A stretch of DNA of 64,000 nucleotides from Pelagerythrobacter sp041912895 (GTDB lineage: Bacteria; Pseudomonadota; Alphaproteobacteria; Sphingomonadales; Sphingomonadaceae), in the NCBI RefSeq assembly GCF_041912895.1, contig NZ_JAYSGI010000004.1:62001-126000 (forward strand), read 5' to 3'. Below the pieces are notes generated by a model that had not been told where the DNA came from, did no database searches, and worked only from the letters and a program-made list of their open reading frames with translations. Shown in pieces: positions 50,168 to 58,891 of this stretch; the stretch's first letter is position 1; the number at the start of each line of letters is the position of its first letter. The position numbers and the translations under genes were made by a program.

Positions 50168-50632
50168 ATGCGTATTCTCGCCTTGTCCGCCGCTGCCGTG
50201 CTGGCGCTGCCCGCCGCGGCGTCTGCCCAGCCGGCCGGGGATTATTACGACTACGACGGCTACGAAGATGCCGAACCGCAGTACGAAGCGCCGCTTTCAC
50301 AGCGGCTCGCCGACCCCGCCGCGCAGGAGCAGATGGCCGCGACGATCGCGGTGCTCGGCGAAGTTCTCCTCGACCTGCCGCTCGCGCCGTTCGTCGCGCC
50401 GCTGGCCGAAGCCACGGGCGCCGCGCCGGGCAGCGTCGATCCCGATCTCACCTTGCGCAGCATGAACCCGCAGGCGGGCGACATCCCGGCCGAAGCGGCG
50501 CGCGAACTGCCGCGCGCGATGGGCGCGATGGCGGCGATGGCGGGCAGCATCGAGGCGATGCGCCCCGCATTGGGCGAGATGGCCGAACGCCTGCGCGCCG
50601 GGATCGAGGAAGCGCAGCGCCGCACGCCGTAG
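50168..50632 (+). CDS. Hypothetical secreted protein with acidic Tyr/Asp N-terminus
   Basis: The family is not recognised. The 154-residue product has a signal peptide (RILALSAAAVLALPAAASA) followed by a Tyr/Asp/Glu-rich stretch (DYYDYDGYEDAEPQYEAP, residues about 25-42). A helical, Ala/Met-rich domain ends with AMGAMAAMAGSIEAMRPALG and MAERLRAGIEEAQRR. It is likely periplasmic or outer-membrane associated. It lies 80 nt behind another small secreted protein gene and could share its message. The ATG at 50168 is used since it starts the signal peptide. Confidence 0.65.
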   Translation: MRILALSAAAVLALPAAASAQPAGDYYDYDGYEDAEPQYEAPLSQRLADPAAQEQMAATIAVLGEVLLDLPLAPFVAPLAEATGAAPGSVDPDLTLRSMNPQAGDIPAEAARELPRAMGAMAAMAGSIEAMRPALGEMAERLRAGIEEAQRRTP

Positions 50633-50711
50633 ACGGATGCGCATAATCGCGCATCGCGGGCCGCGCACCGGTAGACGCCCCGCCGCGCTTGGGGCATGAG
50701 CGGCCTCCGAT

Positions 50712-51383
50712 ATGTGGCGCCTCTATCAATTTCCCCTCTGCCCGTTCAGCCGCAAGGTCCGCCTGCTGCTGAGCGAGAAGGGCGTCGGCTACGAGCTGTG
50801 GCGCGAGAACCCGTGGGACGCGAGCGACGCGTTCTGGGCGCTCAACCCGGCCGGGCGCACTCCGGTGCTGCACGATCCCGAACGCAAGATCGCGCTCGCC
50901 GACAGCCGCGCGATCTGCGAATATTTCGAGGAGACGGTGGACAAGTCGCCGATGATCAATGGCACCGCGACCAACCGCGCGGAAATCCGCCGGCTGGTCG
51001 CCTTGTTCGACGAGAACTTCTTCGGCGACGTCACCATGCCGCTGCTGCACGAGCGGATGAAGAAGCGCCTGGTGCTGCGCCAGCCGCCCGATTCGCGCGT
51101 GCTGCGCGAAGCGATGAAGCTGGCGCACGGGCACCTCGATTATATCGACTGGCTGGTCGACAACCGCACCTGGCTGGCAGGCGCGACGATGAGCCTGGCG
51201 GACCTCGCCGCCGCGGCGCAGATCTCGGTCGCGGACTATCTCGGCGGGATCGACTGGAGCGGGCACGAGCAGACGCGCGGGTGGTATTCGGTGTTCAAGA
51301 GCCGCCCCTCGTTCCGCCCGCTGCTCTCCGAACGGATGGAAGTGATCCAGCCGCCGCGCCACTACGCCGAACTGGACGTTTGA
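50712..51383 (+). CDS. Glutathione S-transferase family protein
   Basis: The 223-residue protein has a thioredoxin-like N-terminal domain with LYQFPLCPFSRKVRLLLSEK (residues 4-23; a CPFS active-site-like motif) and LADSRAICEYFEETV. This is followed by a helical C-terminal domain with DNRTWLAGATMSLADLAAAA, the N-capping box of GSTs. The CPxS-type motif points to a Cys-based class (omega/beta-like), with reductase activity possible. The substrate is unknown. It lies 44 nt before msrB, so both may serve thiol redox defence. Confidence 0.9.
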   Translation: MWRLYQFPLCPFSRKVRLLLSEKGVGYELWRENPWDASDAFWALNPAGRTPVLHDPERKIALADSRAICEYFEETVDKSPMINGTATNRAEIRRLVALFDENFFGDVTMPLLHERMKKRLVLRQPPDSRVLREAMKLAHGHLDYIDWLVDNRTWLAGATMSLADLAAAAQISVADYLGGIDWSGHEQTRGWYSVFKSRPSFRPLLSERMEVIQPPRHYAELDV

Positions 51384-51427
51384 CCGCGCGCACCGCGCTT
51401 CCCATATCTCCTGCCAAGGAGATCACC

Positions 51428-51826
51428 ATGCCCGACAAGATGAACCTTACCGACGCCGAATGGCGCGAGCGGCTGACGCCCGAGCAGTATCGCGTGCTGC
51501 GCGAAGGCGGGACCGAGCGCGCCTTCACCGGCAAGTACGACAAGAACAAGCAGGCGGGCGAGTACCGCTGCGCCGCCTGCGGCCAGCCGCTGTTCGAAAG
51601 CAGCGACAAGTACGACAGTGGATCGGGCTGGCCCAGCTTCACCGCACCCGCCGCCGGCGATGCGGTGGAGGAGCACAGCGACACCAGCCACGGCATGGTC
51701 CGCACCGAAGTCACCTGCGCCAAATGCGCCGGGCACCTGGGCCATGTCTTTCCCGACGGACCGGGCGCCGACGGCTTGCGTTACTGCATCAATTCGGCGG
51801 CGCTCGATTTCACGCCTGAAGAATAA
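51428..51826 (+). CDS. msrB: Peptide-methionine (R)-S-oxide reductase
   Basis: MsrB repairs oxidised methionine residues. The 132-residue protein shows two zinc CxxC pairs (YRCAACGQPLF and VTCAKCAGHLGHVFPDG). Between them is the family motif SGSGWPSFTAP, and the catalytic Cys lies in LRYCINSAALDF. Length matches single-domain MsrB (about 135). An AAGGAG ribosome site lies before the ATG at 51428. Confidence 0.97.
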   Translation: MPDKMNLTDAEWRERLTPEQYRVLREGGTERAFTGKYDKNKQAGEYRCAACGQPLFESSDKYDSGSGWPSFTAPAAGDAVEEHSDTSHGMVRTEVTCAKCAGHLGHVFPDGPGADGLRYCINSAALDFTPEE

Positions 51827-51923
51827 CGCGCCAACCCCGTTCACGCCGGGTTACAACTGGCCTATGCAACGCCTACGCGACGGGTAAACGGGCTGCGGCC
51901 CAGGGTAAGATAAGCGAGTACAG

Positions 51924-54119
51924 ATGGCGAAGCGTGGCAGCCGGCGGAAGGCCGCCAAGTCGACCGGCAAGCGCGAGACGACCGGGTGGAAGCTGTGGGC
52001 GCGGCGGCTGGCGATCTGGGGCGGCGGGCTGGCGCTGCTCGGCGTCCTGTTCCTCGGCCTCGCGGTGGCCTTCGCCGCGCGCTCGCTCCCCGGCTACCAG
52101 CAATTGCGCGCGACCCAGACCGCGCAGATGATCGTGGTACGCGCGCGAGACGGGACCGAGATCGTCGAACTCGGCCCCAGCTACGGCGAATGGCTCGACA
52201 GCTCCGAAATTCCGGAGGTCATGAAGAATGCGATGATCTCGGTCGAGGACCGGCGCTATTACTTGCACTTCGGGGTCGACCCCTACGGCCTTGCCCGCGC
52301 GCTGTGGGTGGCGATGACCGACGACCGGCGCATCTCCGCCACGTCCACGATCACCCAGCAGCTCGCACGCAACATCTTTCTCAATTCCAATCGCTCGCTC
52401 GACCGCAAGCTGCGCGAGGCGGTGCTGGCGATGGCGCTGGAATGGAAGTTCTCGAAGGAGCAGATCCTCGAGCTCTATCTCAACAAGGTCTATTTCGGCG
52501 GCGGTGCCTACGGCATCGACAGCGCGAGCCGCAAGTTCTTCAGCCATCCGGCGAGCGAGCTTTCGACCGCCGAGGCGGCGATCATCGCCGGGCTGGTCAA
52601 AGCACCGAGCCGCTATTCGCCGACCGCCGACGTCGATGCCGCCGTCGATCGCGCCAACGTAGTGCTGCGGCTGATGCGCGAGCAGGGGCGCATTTCGGCG
52701 AGCGAAGCGAACGTCGACCCGTCGGCGGTCAAGCTCAAGGAAGACCGCAGCCAGAACTCGGTGCGTTACTTCACCGACTGGGCGCTGCCGCAGCTCGACA
52801 TCCTGCTGCCCGAAACCTTCGAGCCGATCGAGGTGTGGACGACGATCGATGTCGGCATGCAGCGCGCGGCGACTGCGGCGATCAAGTCCAACACCCCGTC
52901 CGGCGCGCAAGGCGCGCTGATCAGCCTCGACCGCGACGGCGCGATCCTGGCGATGGTGGGCGGGACCGATTACGTCGAGACCAACTACAACCGCGCGACA
53001 GAGGCGGTGCGCCAGCCGGGATCGGCGTGGAAGCTGTTCGTCTATCTCGCCGCGCTCGAAGCCGGTTACACGCCCGAGGACCGGGTGGTCGACGCGCCGG
53101 TGACGATCGACGGCTGGAGCCCGCGCAATTCGGGCGGCACCTATGCCGGCGAGATCGACGTGCGCGCGGCCTTCGCCTATTCGAAGAACACCGTCGCCGC
53201 GCAACTCGGCAACGAAGTCGGCTTCGGCACGGTGGCCTCGATGGCCAAGCGCTTCGGCATCACCACTCCGATCTCGACCTATCCGGCGATGGTGCTCGGC
53301 AGTTCCGAAGTGCGCGTAATCGACATGGCGCGCGCCTTCGCGGCGATCTCTGCGGGCGGCAGTTCGGTCGAACCCTACGGCATCGTCAAGGTAACGACGA
53401 CCGAGGGCGAGACGCTCTACGAACACGAGGATGCGCGCTCGACCAGGCTGGTGCCGGACTATGTCGCGGCGGGCATCACGGACCTGCTGCAGACCACGGT
53501 CAACACCGGGACGGGGCGCGCGGCGCAGATCGGCCGCCCGGTCGCGGGCAAGACCGGCACGACCAATTCGAACAAGGACGGCTGGTTCCTCGGCTTTTCC
53601 AGCGGGATCACCACCGGGGTGTGGATGGGCCGCGACGACGCCGATCCGGTGCCCGGTTTGCAGGGCGGGCGGGCGCCCGCGCAGGCGTTCGCCGCCTACA
53701 TGCGCTATGCCGTGAAGGACCGGCCGGTCGAGCAGTTCGATACCGAGCTGCAACTGCCCGAATGGCAGCTCGAACCCGACGACGAATATTACTACGGCGA
53801 GCCGGACGACTATTACTACATCGACGAGCAGGGCAACCTGATCGAGCCCGGCATGCCCGAGGAGCCGGGCGAATTCCCGTTCCCGATCGAGGGCGAGGCG
53901 CCGCCCGCCGATCGCCCGCGGCAACCCCCGTCCCAGCCATCGGGCCCGCAATCGGGCGGCGACAATGGCGGCGCGGGGCAGGCCGCGAGCGACGATTTCC
54001 TCGATCGCGCGACCGGGCGCGAGCCGCCGGGCCCCGCGCAGACGCCGCCGGTGCGCTTCCGCGTCCTCCCGCCGCAGGGCCCGCAGGAAAGCCCCGCGGG
54101 CACGCGGCGCGGCGAGTAG
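51924..54119 (+). CDS. Class A penicillin-binding protein (PBP1A-like)
   Basis: This bifunctional enzyme polymerises and cross-links peptidoglycan. The 731-residue product has a basic cytoplasmic start, one membrane helix (about residues 26-55), then a glycosyltransferase domain with EDRRYYLHFGVDPYGLARAL (catalytic Glu) and TSTITQQLARNIFLN. A transpeptidase domain follows, with SxxK in QPGSAWKLFVYLAALEAG, SxN in AYSKNTVAAQLG and KTGTTNSNKDGWFLGFSS. The C-terminal about 130 residues are acidic and Tyr/Pro/Gly-rich (DDEYYYGEPDDYYYIDEQGN), predicted disordered. It converges with degP through a shared terminator. Confidence 0.95.
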   Translation: MAKRGSRRKAAKSTGKRETTGWKLWARRLAIWGGGLALLGVLFLGLAVAFAARSLPGYQQLRATQTAQMIVVRARDGTEIVELGPSYGEWLDSSEIPEVMKNAMISVEDRRYYLHFGVDPYGLARALWVAMTDDRRISATSTITQQLARNIFLNSNRSLDRKLREAVLAMALEWKFSKEQILELYLNKVYFGGGAYGIDSASRKFFSHPASELSTAEAAIIAGLVKAPSRYSPTADVDAAVDRANVVLRLMREQGRISASEANVDPSAVKLKEDRSQNSVRYFTDWALPQLDILLPETFEPIEVWTTIDVGMQRAATAAIKSNTPSGAQGALISLDRDGAILAMVGGTDYVETNYNRATEAVRQPGSAWKLFVYLAALEAGYTPEDRVVDAPVTIDGWSPRNSGGTYAGEIDVRAAFAYSKNTVAAQLGNEVGFGTVASMAKRFGITTPISTYPAMVLGSSEVRVIDMARAFAAISAGGSSVEPYGIVKVTTTEGETLYEHEDARSTRLVPDYVAAGITDLLQTTVNTGTGRAAQIGRPVAGKTGTTNSNKDGWFLGFSSGITTGVWMGRDDADPVPGLQGGRAPAQAFAAYMRYAVKDRPVEQFDTELQLPEWQLEPDDEYYYGEPDDYYYIDEQGNLIEPGMPEEPGEFPFPIEGEAPPADRPRQPPSQPSGPQSGGDNGGAGQAASDDFLDRATGREPPGPAQTPPVRFRVLPPQGPQESPAGTRRGE

Positions 54120-54124
54120 CTACG

Positions 54125-54164
54125 AAAAAGGCCCTCCCGCAGCGCGGAAGGGCCTTCGCCTTTT
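54125..54164. terminator. Bidirectional terminator between PBP and Do protease genes
   Basis: AAGGCCCTCCCGC (54128-54140) pairs with GCGGAAGGGCCTT (54144-54156) at 12 of 13 positions around a 3-nt loop. A T run follows on the plus strand (CCTTTTCG), and AAAAA precedes it, giving a T run on the minus strand. It can therefore end both convergent transcripts. Confidence 0.85.
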
Positions 54165-54187
54165 CGTCGGCGGAACCGTCCCGCGCG

Positions 54188-55753
54188 TCAGCGCAGGCGG
54201 ATCGGCACGTAGAACGGGCTCTGGGCCCCGACGCGCTGGATGCGCAGCAGCACCGCCTCGCGTCCGCTCGCCTGCGCCTCGCGCACGATCCGCTCGAGAT
54301 CGGCGGCGGTGGCGACGTCGTTGTAGTTCGCGCTCAGGATGATGTCGCCCCGGGTGACCTTCTGGCCCGCGTCGGACCCGCGATCCACCGCCGCGATCAC
54401 GACGCCCTGCGTGCCCGCGGGCGCGCGGAGCTGGCGTGCGATCGCGGGCGTCAGATCCATCACCTGCAGCCCGAGCTGTTCGGCGACCGCGCCGGTCTGC
54501 GGCTCGTCGGTCGCTTCGGGTTCGGCCTCGAGGTCGAACTGTTCCTGCTCCTGCGCCAGCGCTTCGTCGGTCGGGAACTGGCCGACGGTGACGTTGACCG
54601 TGCGGCGTTCGCCGTTGCGGTACAGCGTGACCGGCAGGGTCGTGCCCGGCGCGGTGTTGGCGACGATATACGACACGCTGCGATCGTTAGTCACGGTCTC
54701 GCCGCCGACCTCGACGATGATGTCGCCGGGTTGGATGCCCGCGCGGGCGGCGGGGTCGCCGTCGCGCACGATCTGGACGAATTCGCCGACGCTGCGATCG
54801 AGGCCGACCGAATCGGCGATGTCATCGTTCACCGGGCCGAGCGACACGCCGAGATAGCCGCGCTCGACGCGTTCGCCCCGGCGGAGCTGCGCGACGATCG
54901 GCGCGGCGATGTCGGCGGGAATCGCGAAGCCGATGCCCACGCTGCCGCCGGTCGGCGAGATGATCGCGTTGTTGATCCCGATCACGTTGCCCTGCATGTC
55001 GAACAGCGGACCGCCCGAATTGCCGCGGTTGATGCTCGCGTCGGTCTGGATGTAGCGGTCGTAGGCGCCGGTGACGCCGCCGGTGGGCGGCGTGCGGTAG
55101 ACCGCCGAGATGATCCCGCTGGTGACGGTGCCGCCGAGCCCGAACGGGTTGCCGATCGCGACCACCCAGTCGCCCACGCGCGAATGCTCCGAATCGCCGA
55201 ACTCGACGAACGGGAAAGGCTCATCGCGTGAAATCTTGAGCACCGCGAGGTCCGACTGTCGGTCCGCGCCGACCAGTTCGGCCGGATATTCGGTGCCGTC
55301 GGGCATCGTCACGGTGATCTGTTCCACCGTCGCGCGGCCCGCGGGGGCGATGACGTGGTTGTTGGTGACGATGTAACCGTCGGCCGAAATGACAAAGCCC
55401 GAGCCGAGCGACTGCCCCTCGCGATACTGCGGCTCTTGCGATCCGCCGCCGCGGCTGCCGAACAGCCCCTCGAACGGAGTGCCGGCGAAGGGATTGGCCG
55501 ACTGCACTTCGACCCGCTGGGTGGTCGAGATGTTGACCACCGCGGGCTGGAGCTGCGCGGTGAGGTCGGCAAAGCTTTCGGGCGCGCCGGCGCGGGGAAC
55601 GGCGCCGGCCATGCGGCTCTCGTCGTTCTGGGCGACTTGCGCGCCTGCGGGCTGGCCGGTCGCGAGCGAGATCGCCGCGCCGCCGACGAGAAGTGCCGAA
55701 GTCAGGCCATAGGCATATTTCACGGGCTTCACTTCCTTATGCTTCCTCTTCAT
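54188..55753 (-). CDS. degP: Do-type periplasmic serine protease (DegP/DegQ)
   Basis: The enzyme degrades or refolds misfolded envelope proteins. The 521-residue protein has a signal sequence (residues about 10-38) and a trypsin-like domain with His in VTNNHVIAP, Asp in DRQSDLAVLKIS and Ser in DASINRGNSGGPLFD. Two PDZ domains follow (YLGVSLGPVNDDIADSVGLD near 300; the second near 420-515, GVVIAAVDRGSDAGQKVTRG). All catalytic residues are intact. In-frame GTG codons near the N-terminus, one behind AAGGAAG, make the exact start uncertain by up to 10 residues. It lies behind hflKC in the same direction. Confidence 0.95.
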   Translation of the reverse strand: MKRKHKEVKPVKYAYGLTSALLVGGAAISLATGQPAGAQVAQNDESRMAGAVPRAGAPESFADLTAQLQPAVVNISTTQRVEVQSANPFAGTPFEGLFGSRGGGSQEPQYREGQSLGSGFVISADGYIVTNNHVIAPAGRATVEQITVTMPDGTEYPAELVGADRQSDLAVLKISRDEPFPFVEFGDSEHSRVGDWVVAIGNPFGLGGTVTSGIISAVYRTPPTGGVTGAYDRYIQTDASINRGNSGGPLFDMQGNVIGINNAIISPTGGSVGIGFAIPADIAAPIVAQLRRGERVERGYLGVSLGPVNDDIADSVGLDRSVGEFVQIVRDGDPAARAGIQPGDIIVEVGGETVTNDRSVSYIVANTAPGTTLPVTLYRNGERRTVNVTVGQFPTDEALAQEQEQFDLEAEPEATDEPQTGAVAEQLGLQVMDLTPAIARQLRAPAGTQGVVIAAVDRGSDAGQKVTRGDIILSANYNDVATAADLERIVREAQASGREAVLLRIQRVGAQSPFYVPIRLR

Positions 55754-55838
55754 TTGCGTATGTTCGAGGCGGTTGCCAGTCCCGCGAGGGATAGATGGCG
55801 TGCGGCCCTGAACGCGGCTTGAATGTTCGCGTTCCGGG

Positions 55839-56684
55839 TCAGCGTCCGCCTTGGAACTGCCGCAGATATTCGTTGTCGGGCGAGAGGATCATTGAGCTCT
55901 GGCCTTCGCCCTGCTGGAACGTGCGCCGGTAGCTCTCCATCGCGCGGTAGAAATCGTAGAACTCGGGGTCCTTGCCGTAGGCCGCGGCGTAAGTCGCGGC
56001 GGCGTCGGCCTCGGCCTCGGCGCGGATGATCTGCGCGTTCTTCTCGCCCTGCGCGCGGATCGTCGCGGCCTCTTCCTGCCGGTCGGTCTGCATCCGGGTG
56101 AAGGCGGCGTTGAGCGGCGCGCCGTCGGGCAGGTCGGCGCTCTTGATCCGCACGTCGATCACTTGCGCGCCGTAGCTGCGCGCCTCGCGGTCGAGTGCGT
56201 CGCGGATATTGGCCATCGCAGTGCCGCGCTCCGCGGTGAGCAGTGCGGAAAACGGCCGCCGGCCGAGCTCCTGCCGCAGCACCGAGGTGAGGATCGGCGA
56301 GAGCTGGTTGCGCAGGATTTCCTCCGAACCGGCGTTCTCGACCATCAGCACCGGGTTGATGATGCGGAAGCGCGCATAGGCGTCGACCTGCAGCCGCTGC
56401 TGGTCGCTCGAAAGCACCTGCTGGCGCTCCATGTCGAGGTCGAGGATGCGCTTGTCGATCATCTGCACCCGCTCGTAGCCGGGGATGCGCAGCACGATGC
56501 CCGCGCCGGTGTTGCCGAATTCGGTGTTCGGCTCGAAGCGGTTGGCGACGCGGTCGGGCCGCCCCGCCTGAATCACCACCCCCTGGTGCGTTTCGGGCAC
56601 GATGACGACGCACGACAGCGCGACCAGCAATGCGATGCCGAGCGCGATGACGCTGCCTTTATGGTCCTGCCAGATGCGGGTCAT
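55839..56684 (-). CDS. hflC: HflC, FtsH-modulating membrane protein
   Basis: HflC and HflK form a large periplasmic-facing cage that controls the FtsH protease. The 281-residue protein has an N-terminal helix (about residues 12-32) and an SPFH/band-7 domain (PGYERVQMIDKRILDLDMER, then SSDQQRLQVDAYARFRIINP). The coiled-coil segment is RQEEAATIRAQGEKNAQIIR, and FYRAMESYRRTFQQGEGQSS is typical of HflC. It starts 1 nt after hflK ends. Confidence 0.95.
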   Translation of the reverse strand: MTRIWQDHKGSVIALGIALLVALSCVVIVPETHQGVVIQAGRPDRVANRFEPNTEFGNTGAGIVLRIPGYERVQMIDKRILDLDMERQQVLSSDQQRLQVDAYARFRIINPVLMVENAGSEEILRNQLSPILTSVLRQELGRRPFSALLTAERGTAMANIRDALDREARSYGAQVIDVRIKSADLPDGAPLNAAFTRMQTDRQEEAATIRAQGEKNAQIIRAEAEADAAATYAAAYGKDPEFYDFYRAMESYRRTFQQGEGQSSMILSPDNEYLRQFQGGR

Positions 56685-56685
56685 G

Positions 56686-57849
56686 TCACTGGCCCTCCGG
56701 CGCGGTCACGGACGGTGCGCGGGGCGGCGGCGCGGACCGCCGCTGCACTTCGGGGAGCGGCAGGTACGGCGTCACGCCATCGGCCTCGATGATCGTCTTG
56801 TCGGTCTTGCTCAGCACGCTTTCCATCGTTTCGTAATAGAGCCGCTGGCGCGTCACCTGAGGCGCCAGCCGGTATTCCTCGTAGATCCGGTTGAACGCGG
56901 TGGCGTCGCCTTCGGCCCGGGCCATGACGCGCTGGGCATAGGCGCGCGCCGAGTTGACCGCGGTTTCGGCATCCTGCTGCGCGGCCGACACGTCCTTGAA
57001 CGCCTCGATCACTTCGGCGGGCGGATCGGTCTTCTCGATCTCGATGCCCTGCACCGCCACGCCGGCGCGGTAGGCGTCGAGCAGTTCCTGCATGCGCGAC
57101 GTGACGCGCGCCTCGATATCGGCGCGTCCCGCGCCCGAGAGCACGTCGTCGAGCTCCATTTCGGCGACCGAGGCGCGCATCGCCGCTTCGGCGACTTCGC
57201 GAATGGTTTCCTCGGGCTCGGCGAGCTGGAAGCGGAATTGCTTCAGATCCTTGATGTTCCAGCGGATCAGATACGACAGGTCGACGAGGTTCTGATCGCC
57301 CGTGAGGATCAGTTTCTCCTCGCCGGTGCCCGGAATGCTCTCCGACCGGATCTGGCTGACGTTCTCGACGTCGACCATCTGGATCGGCCACGGCAGCGTG
57401 AAGTTGAGCCCGGACGAGAGCGTGTGCGAATACTTGCCGCCGAGCCAGGTCACCACGCCCTGTTCGCGCGGGGCGACCTGATGCACGCTGGTGGCGAACA
57501 GCCAGATCGCGGCGATCGCCGCGATCGCGAGCGGGAACCAGCTTCGCCCGCCGGGGCCTTCGGGCAGGCGGAAGCGCGGGCCGCCGCCCCCGCCGCCGCG
57601 CCGCCGCGGGCCTTCGGGGCCGCGGTGCTTGAAGATATCCTCGATATTGGCCGACCGGCGCGGCTCGTCGCCCCCGCCGGGCGGAAGCCACGGGTTGCGC
57701 GGCCCGCGCGGCTTGTCGCCCGGAGACGACCCGTCGCCGGGCGCTTCGCCGGGATCTTCGGCCTTGCCGCCGCCCTGCTTGCCGCCCCACGGCCCCTTGC
57801 CGGCCATCGCCAGCGCTATGCGTTTCTGCAATCCGCCCAATACGTCCAT
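56686..57849 (-). CDS. hflK: HflK, FtsH-modulating membrane protein
   Basis: HflK is the partner of HflC. The 387-residue product has a Gly/Pro/Arg-rich cytoplasmic N-terminus (about residues 10-100, with RRRGGGGGGPRFRLPEGPGG). One helix (about 103-122) is followed by the SPFH domain with VAPREQGVVTWLGGKYSHTL, ILTGDQNLVDLSYLIRWNIK and GIEIEKTDPPAEVIEAFKDV. AQRVMARAEGDATAFNRIYE is a family hallmark. It is the promoter-proximal gene of hflKC, divergent from mrp. Confidence 0.95.
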   Translation of the reverse strand: MDVLGGLQKRIALAMAGKGPWGGKQGGGKAEDPGEAPGDGSSPGDKPRGPRNPWLPPGGGDEPRRSANIEDIFKHRGPEGPRRRGGGGGGPRFRLPEGPGGRSWFPLAIAAIAAIWLFATSVHQVAPREQGVVTWLGGKYSHTLSSGLNFTLPWPIQMVDVENVSQIRSESIPGTGEEKLILTGDQNLVDLSYLIRWNIKDLKQFRFQLAEPEETIREVAEAAMRASVAEMELDDVLSGAGRADIEARVTSRMQELLDAYRAGVAVQGIEIEKTDPPAEVIEAFKDVSAAQQDAETAVNSARAYAQRVMARAEGDATAFNRIYEEYRLAPQVTRQRLYYETMESVLSKTDKTIIEADGVTPYLPLPEVQRRSAPPPRAPSVTAPEGQ

Positions 57850-57923
57850 GCAGTCTTTATAGGTCGCGGCGCGGGGAAAAACAGGGGTTGCGCGCGCGAT
57901 TTTGCTGCTAGGGACCGCGGACG

Positions 57924-58889
57924 ATGACCGACGAGGAGTTGAAAGCCCGCCTGCCCGATGCGCTGTCCGCCCGGGTGCAATCGCTGAAAGCGCGTGACGG
58001 CGTGGCGACCGCGATCCTCGACGCCTCGGGCCTCGACGCCTCGGCGCGCGCCGATCTGGAAGCGGCGGTGAAGGACGTGCTCGGCATGGCGGAGGGCGTT
58101 TCCGACGTGCGCGTGGCGATGATGGCCGACCGGCCGCAACGGCGCATCGTCGCGATCGGATCGGGCAAGGGCGGGGTCGGCAAGTCGACCCTGACGGCGA
58201 ACCTCGCGGTCGCGCTGGCGCGCATGGGGCGCAAGGTCGGGATCGTCGATGCCGACATCTACGGCCCCTCGCAGCCCAAGCTGCTCGCCAACGAAGGCGA
58301 GCGCCCGGTCGCCGAAGACAACAAGCTGGTGCCCGTGACGAGCGAATGGGGCGTGCCGGTGCTGTCGATGGGCCATCTGGTGGAGCCGGGCCGTGCGATC
58401 GCCTGGCGTGGGCCGATGGCGGGCAACGCGCTGGGCCAGCTGATCGACGCGCACTGGGGCGATGCGGAGCTTCTGCTGGTCGACCTGCCGCCGGGCACGG
58501 GCGACGTGCAGCTGACCATGCTCCAGCGCTTCAAGCCCGCGGGCGCGGTGATCGTCTCCACCCCGCAGGATCTCGCGCTGATCGACGCGCGCCGGGCGAT
58601 GCAGCTGTTCGAGCAGGGCGGGGTGCCGGTGCTCGGGCTGGTCGAGAACATGGCCGGATACGCCTGCCCGCATTGCGGCGAGGTCAGCGATCCGTTCGGC
58701 GCGGGCGGCGCGGAAGCGGCGGCGGGCGAGGCGGGGCTGCCTTTCCTCGGCCGGGTGCCGCTGGCGCTGGAAATCCGCGAAGCGAGCGATGCGGGCGCGC
58801 CGCCCGCCGCCGGAGACGGGCCGCAGGGCGCGGCGTTCCGCGCGATCGCGGCGGAACTGGCCGCGCTGCTCGACGGGCCCGGCGCCTGA
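57924..58889 (+). CDS. mrp: Mrp/ApbC/NBP35-type Fe-S cluster carrier ATPase
   Basis: This P-loop protein carries and inserts iron-sulfur clusters. The 321-residue product has a DUF59-like N-terminal region (residues 1-65), the deviant Walker A GSGKGGVGKSTLTANLAVAL, DADIYGPSQPKLL, and LVDLPPGTGDVQLTMLQRF. The cluster-binding CxxC is in MAGYACPHCGEVSDPFG. All hallmarks are intact. It is followed 2 nt later by a molybdopterin subunit and hemH, both linked to cofactor-bearing enzymes. Confidence 0.95.
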   Translation: MTDEELKARLPDALSARVQSLKARDGVATAILDASGLDASARADLEAAVKDVLGMAEGVSDVRVAMMADRPQRRIVAIGSGKGGVGKSTLTANLAVALARMGRKVGIVDADIYGPSQPKLLANEGERPVAEDNKLVPVTSEWGVPVLSMGHLVEPGRAIAWRGPMAGNALGQLIDAHWGDAELLLVDLPPGTGDVQLTMLQRFKPAGAVIVSTPQDLALIDARRAMQLFEQGGVPVLGLVENMAGYACPHCGEVSDPFGAGGAEAAAGEAGLPFLGRVPLALEIREASDAGAPPAAGDGPQGAAFRAIAAELAALLDGPGA

Positions 58890-58891
58890 CG

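Noticed and set aside
51986..55231. Very long open frame of 1081 codons on the plus strand
   Set aside because: It lies out of frame over the penicillin-binding protein gene and antisense to degP. The translation is Arg/Ala-rich without motifs. Long empty frames are normal at this GC content.
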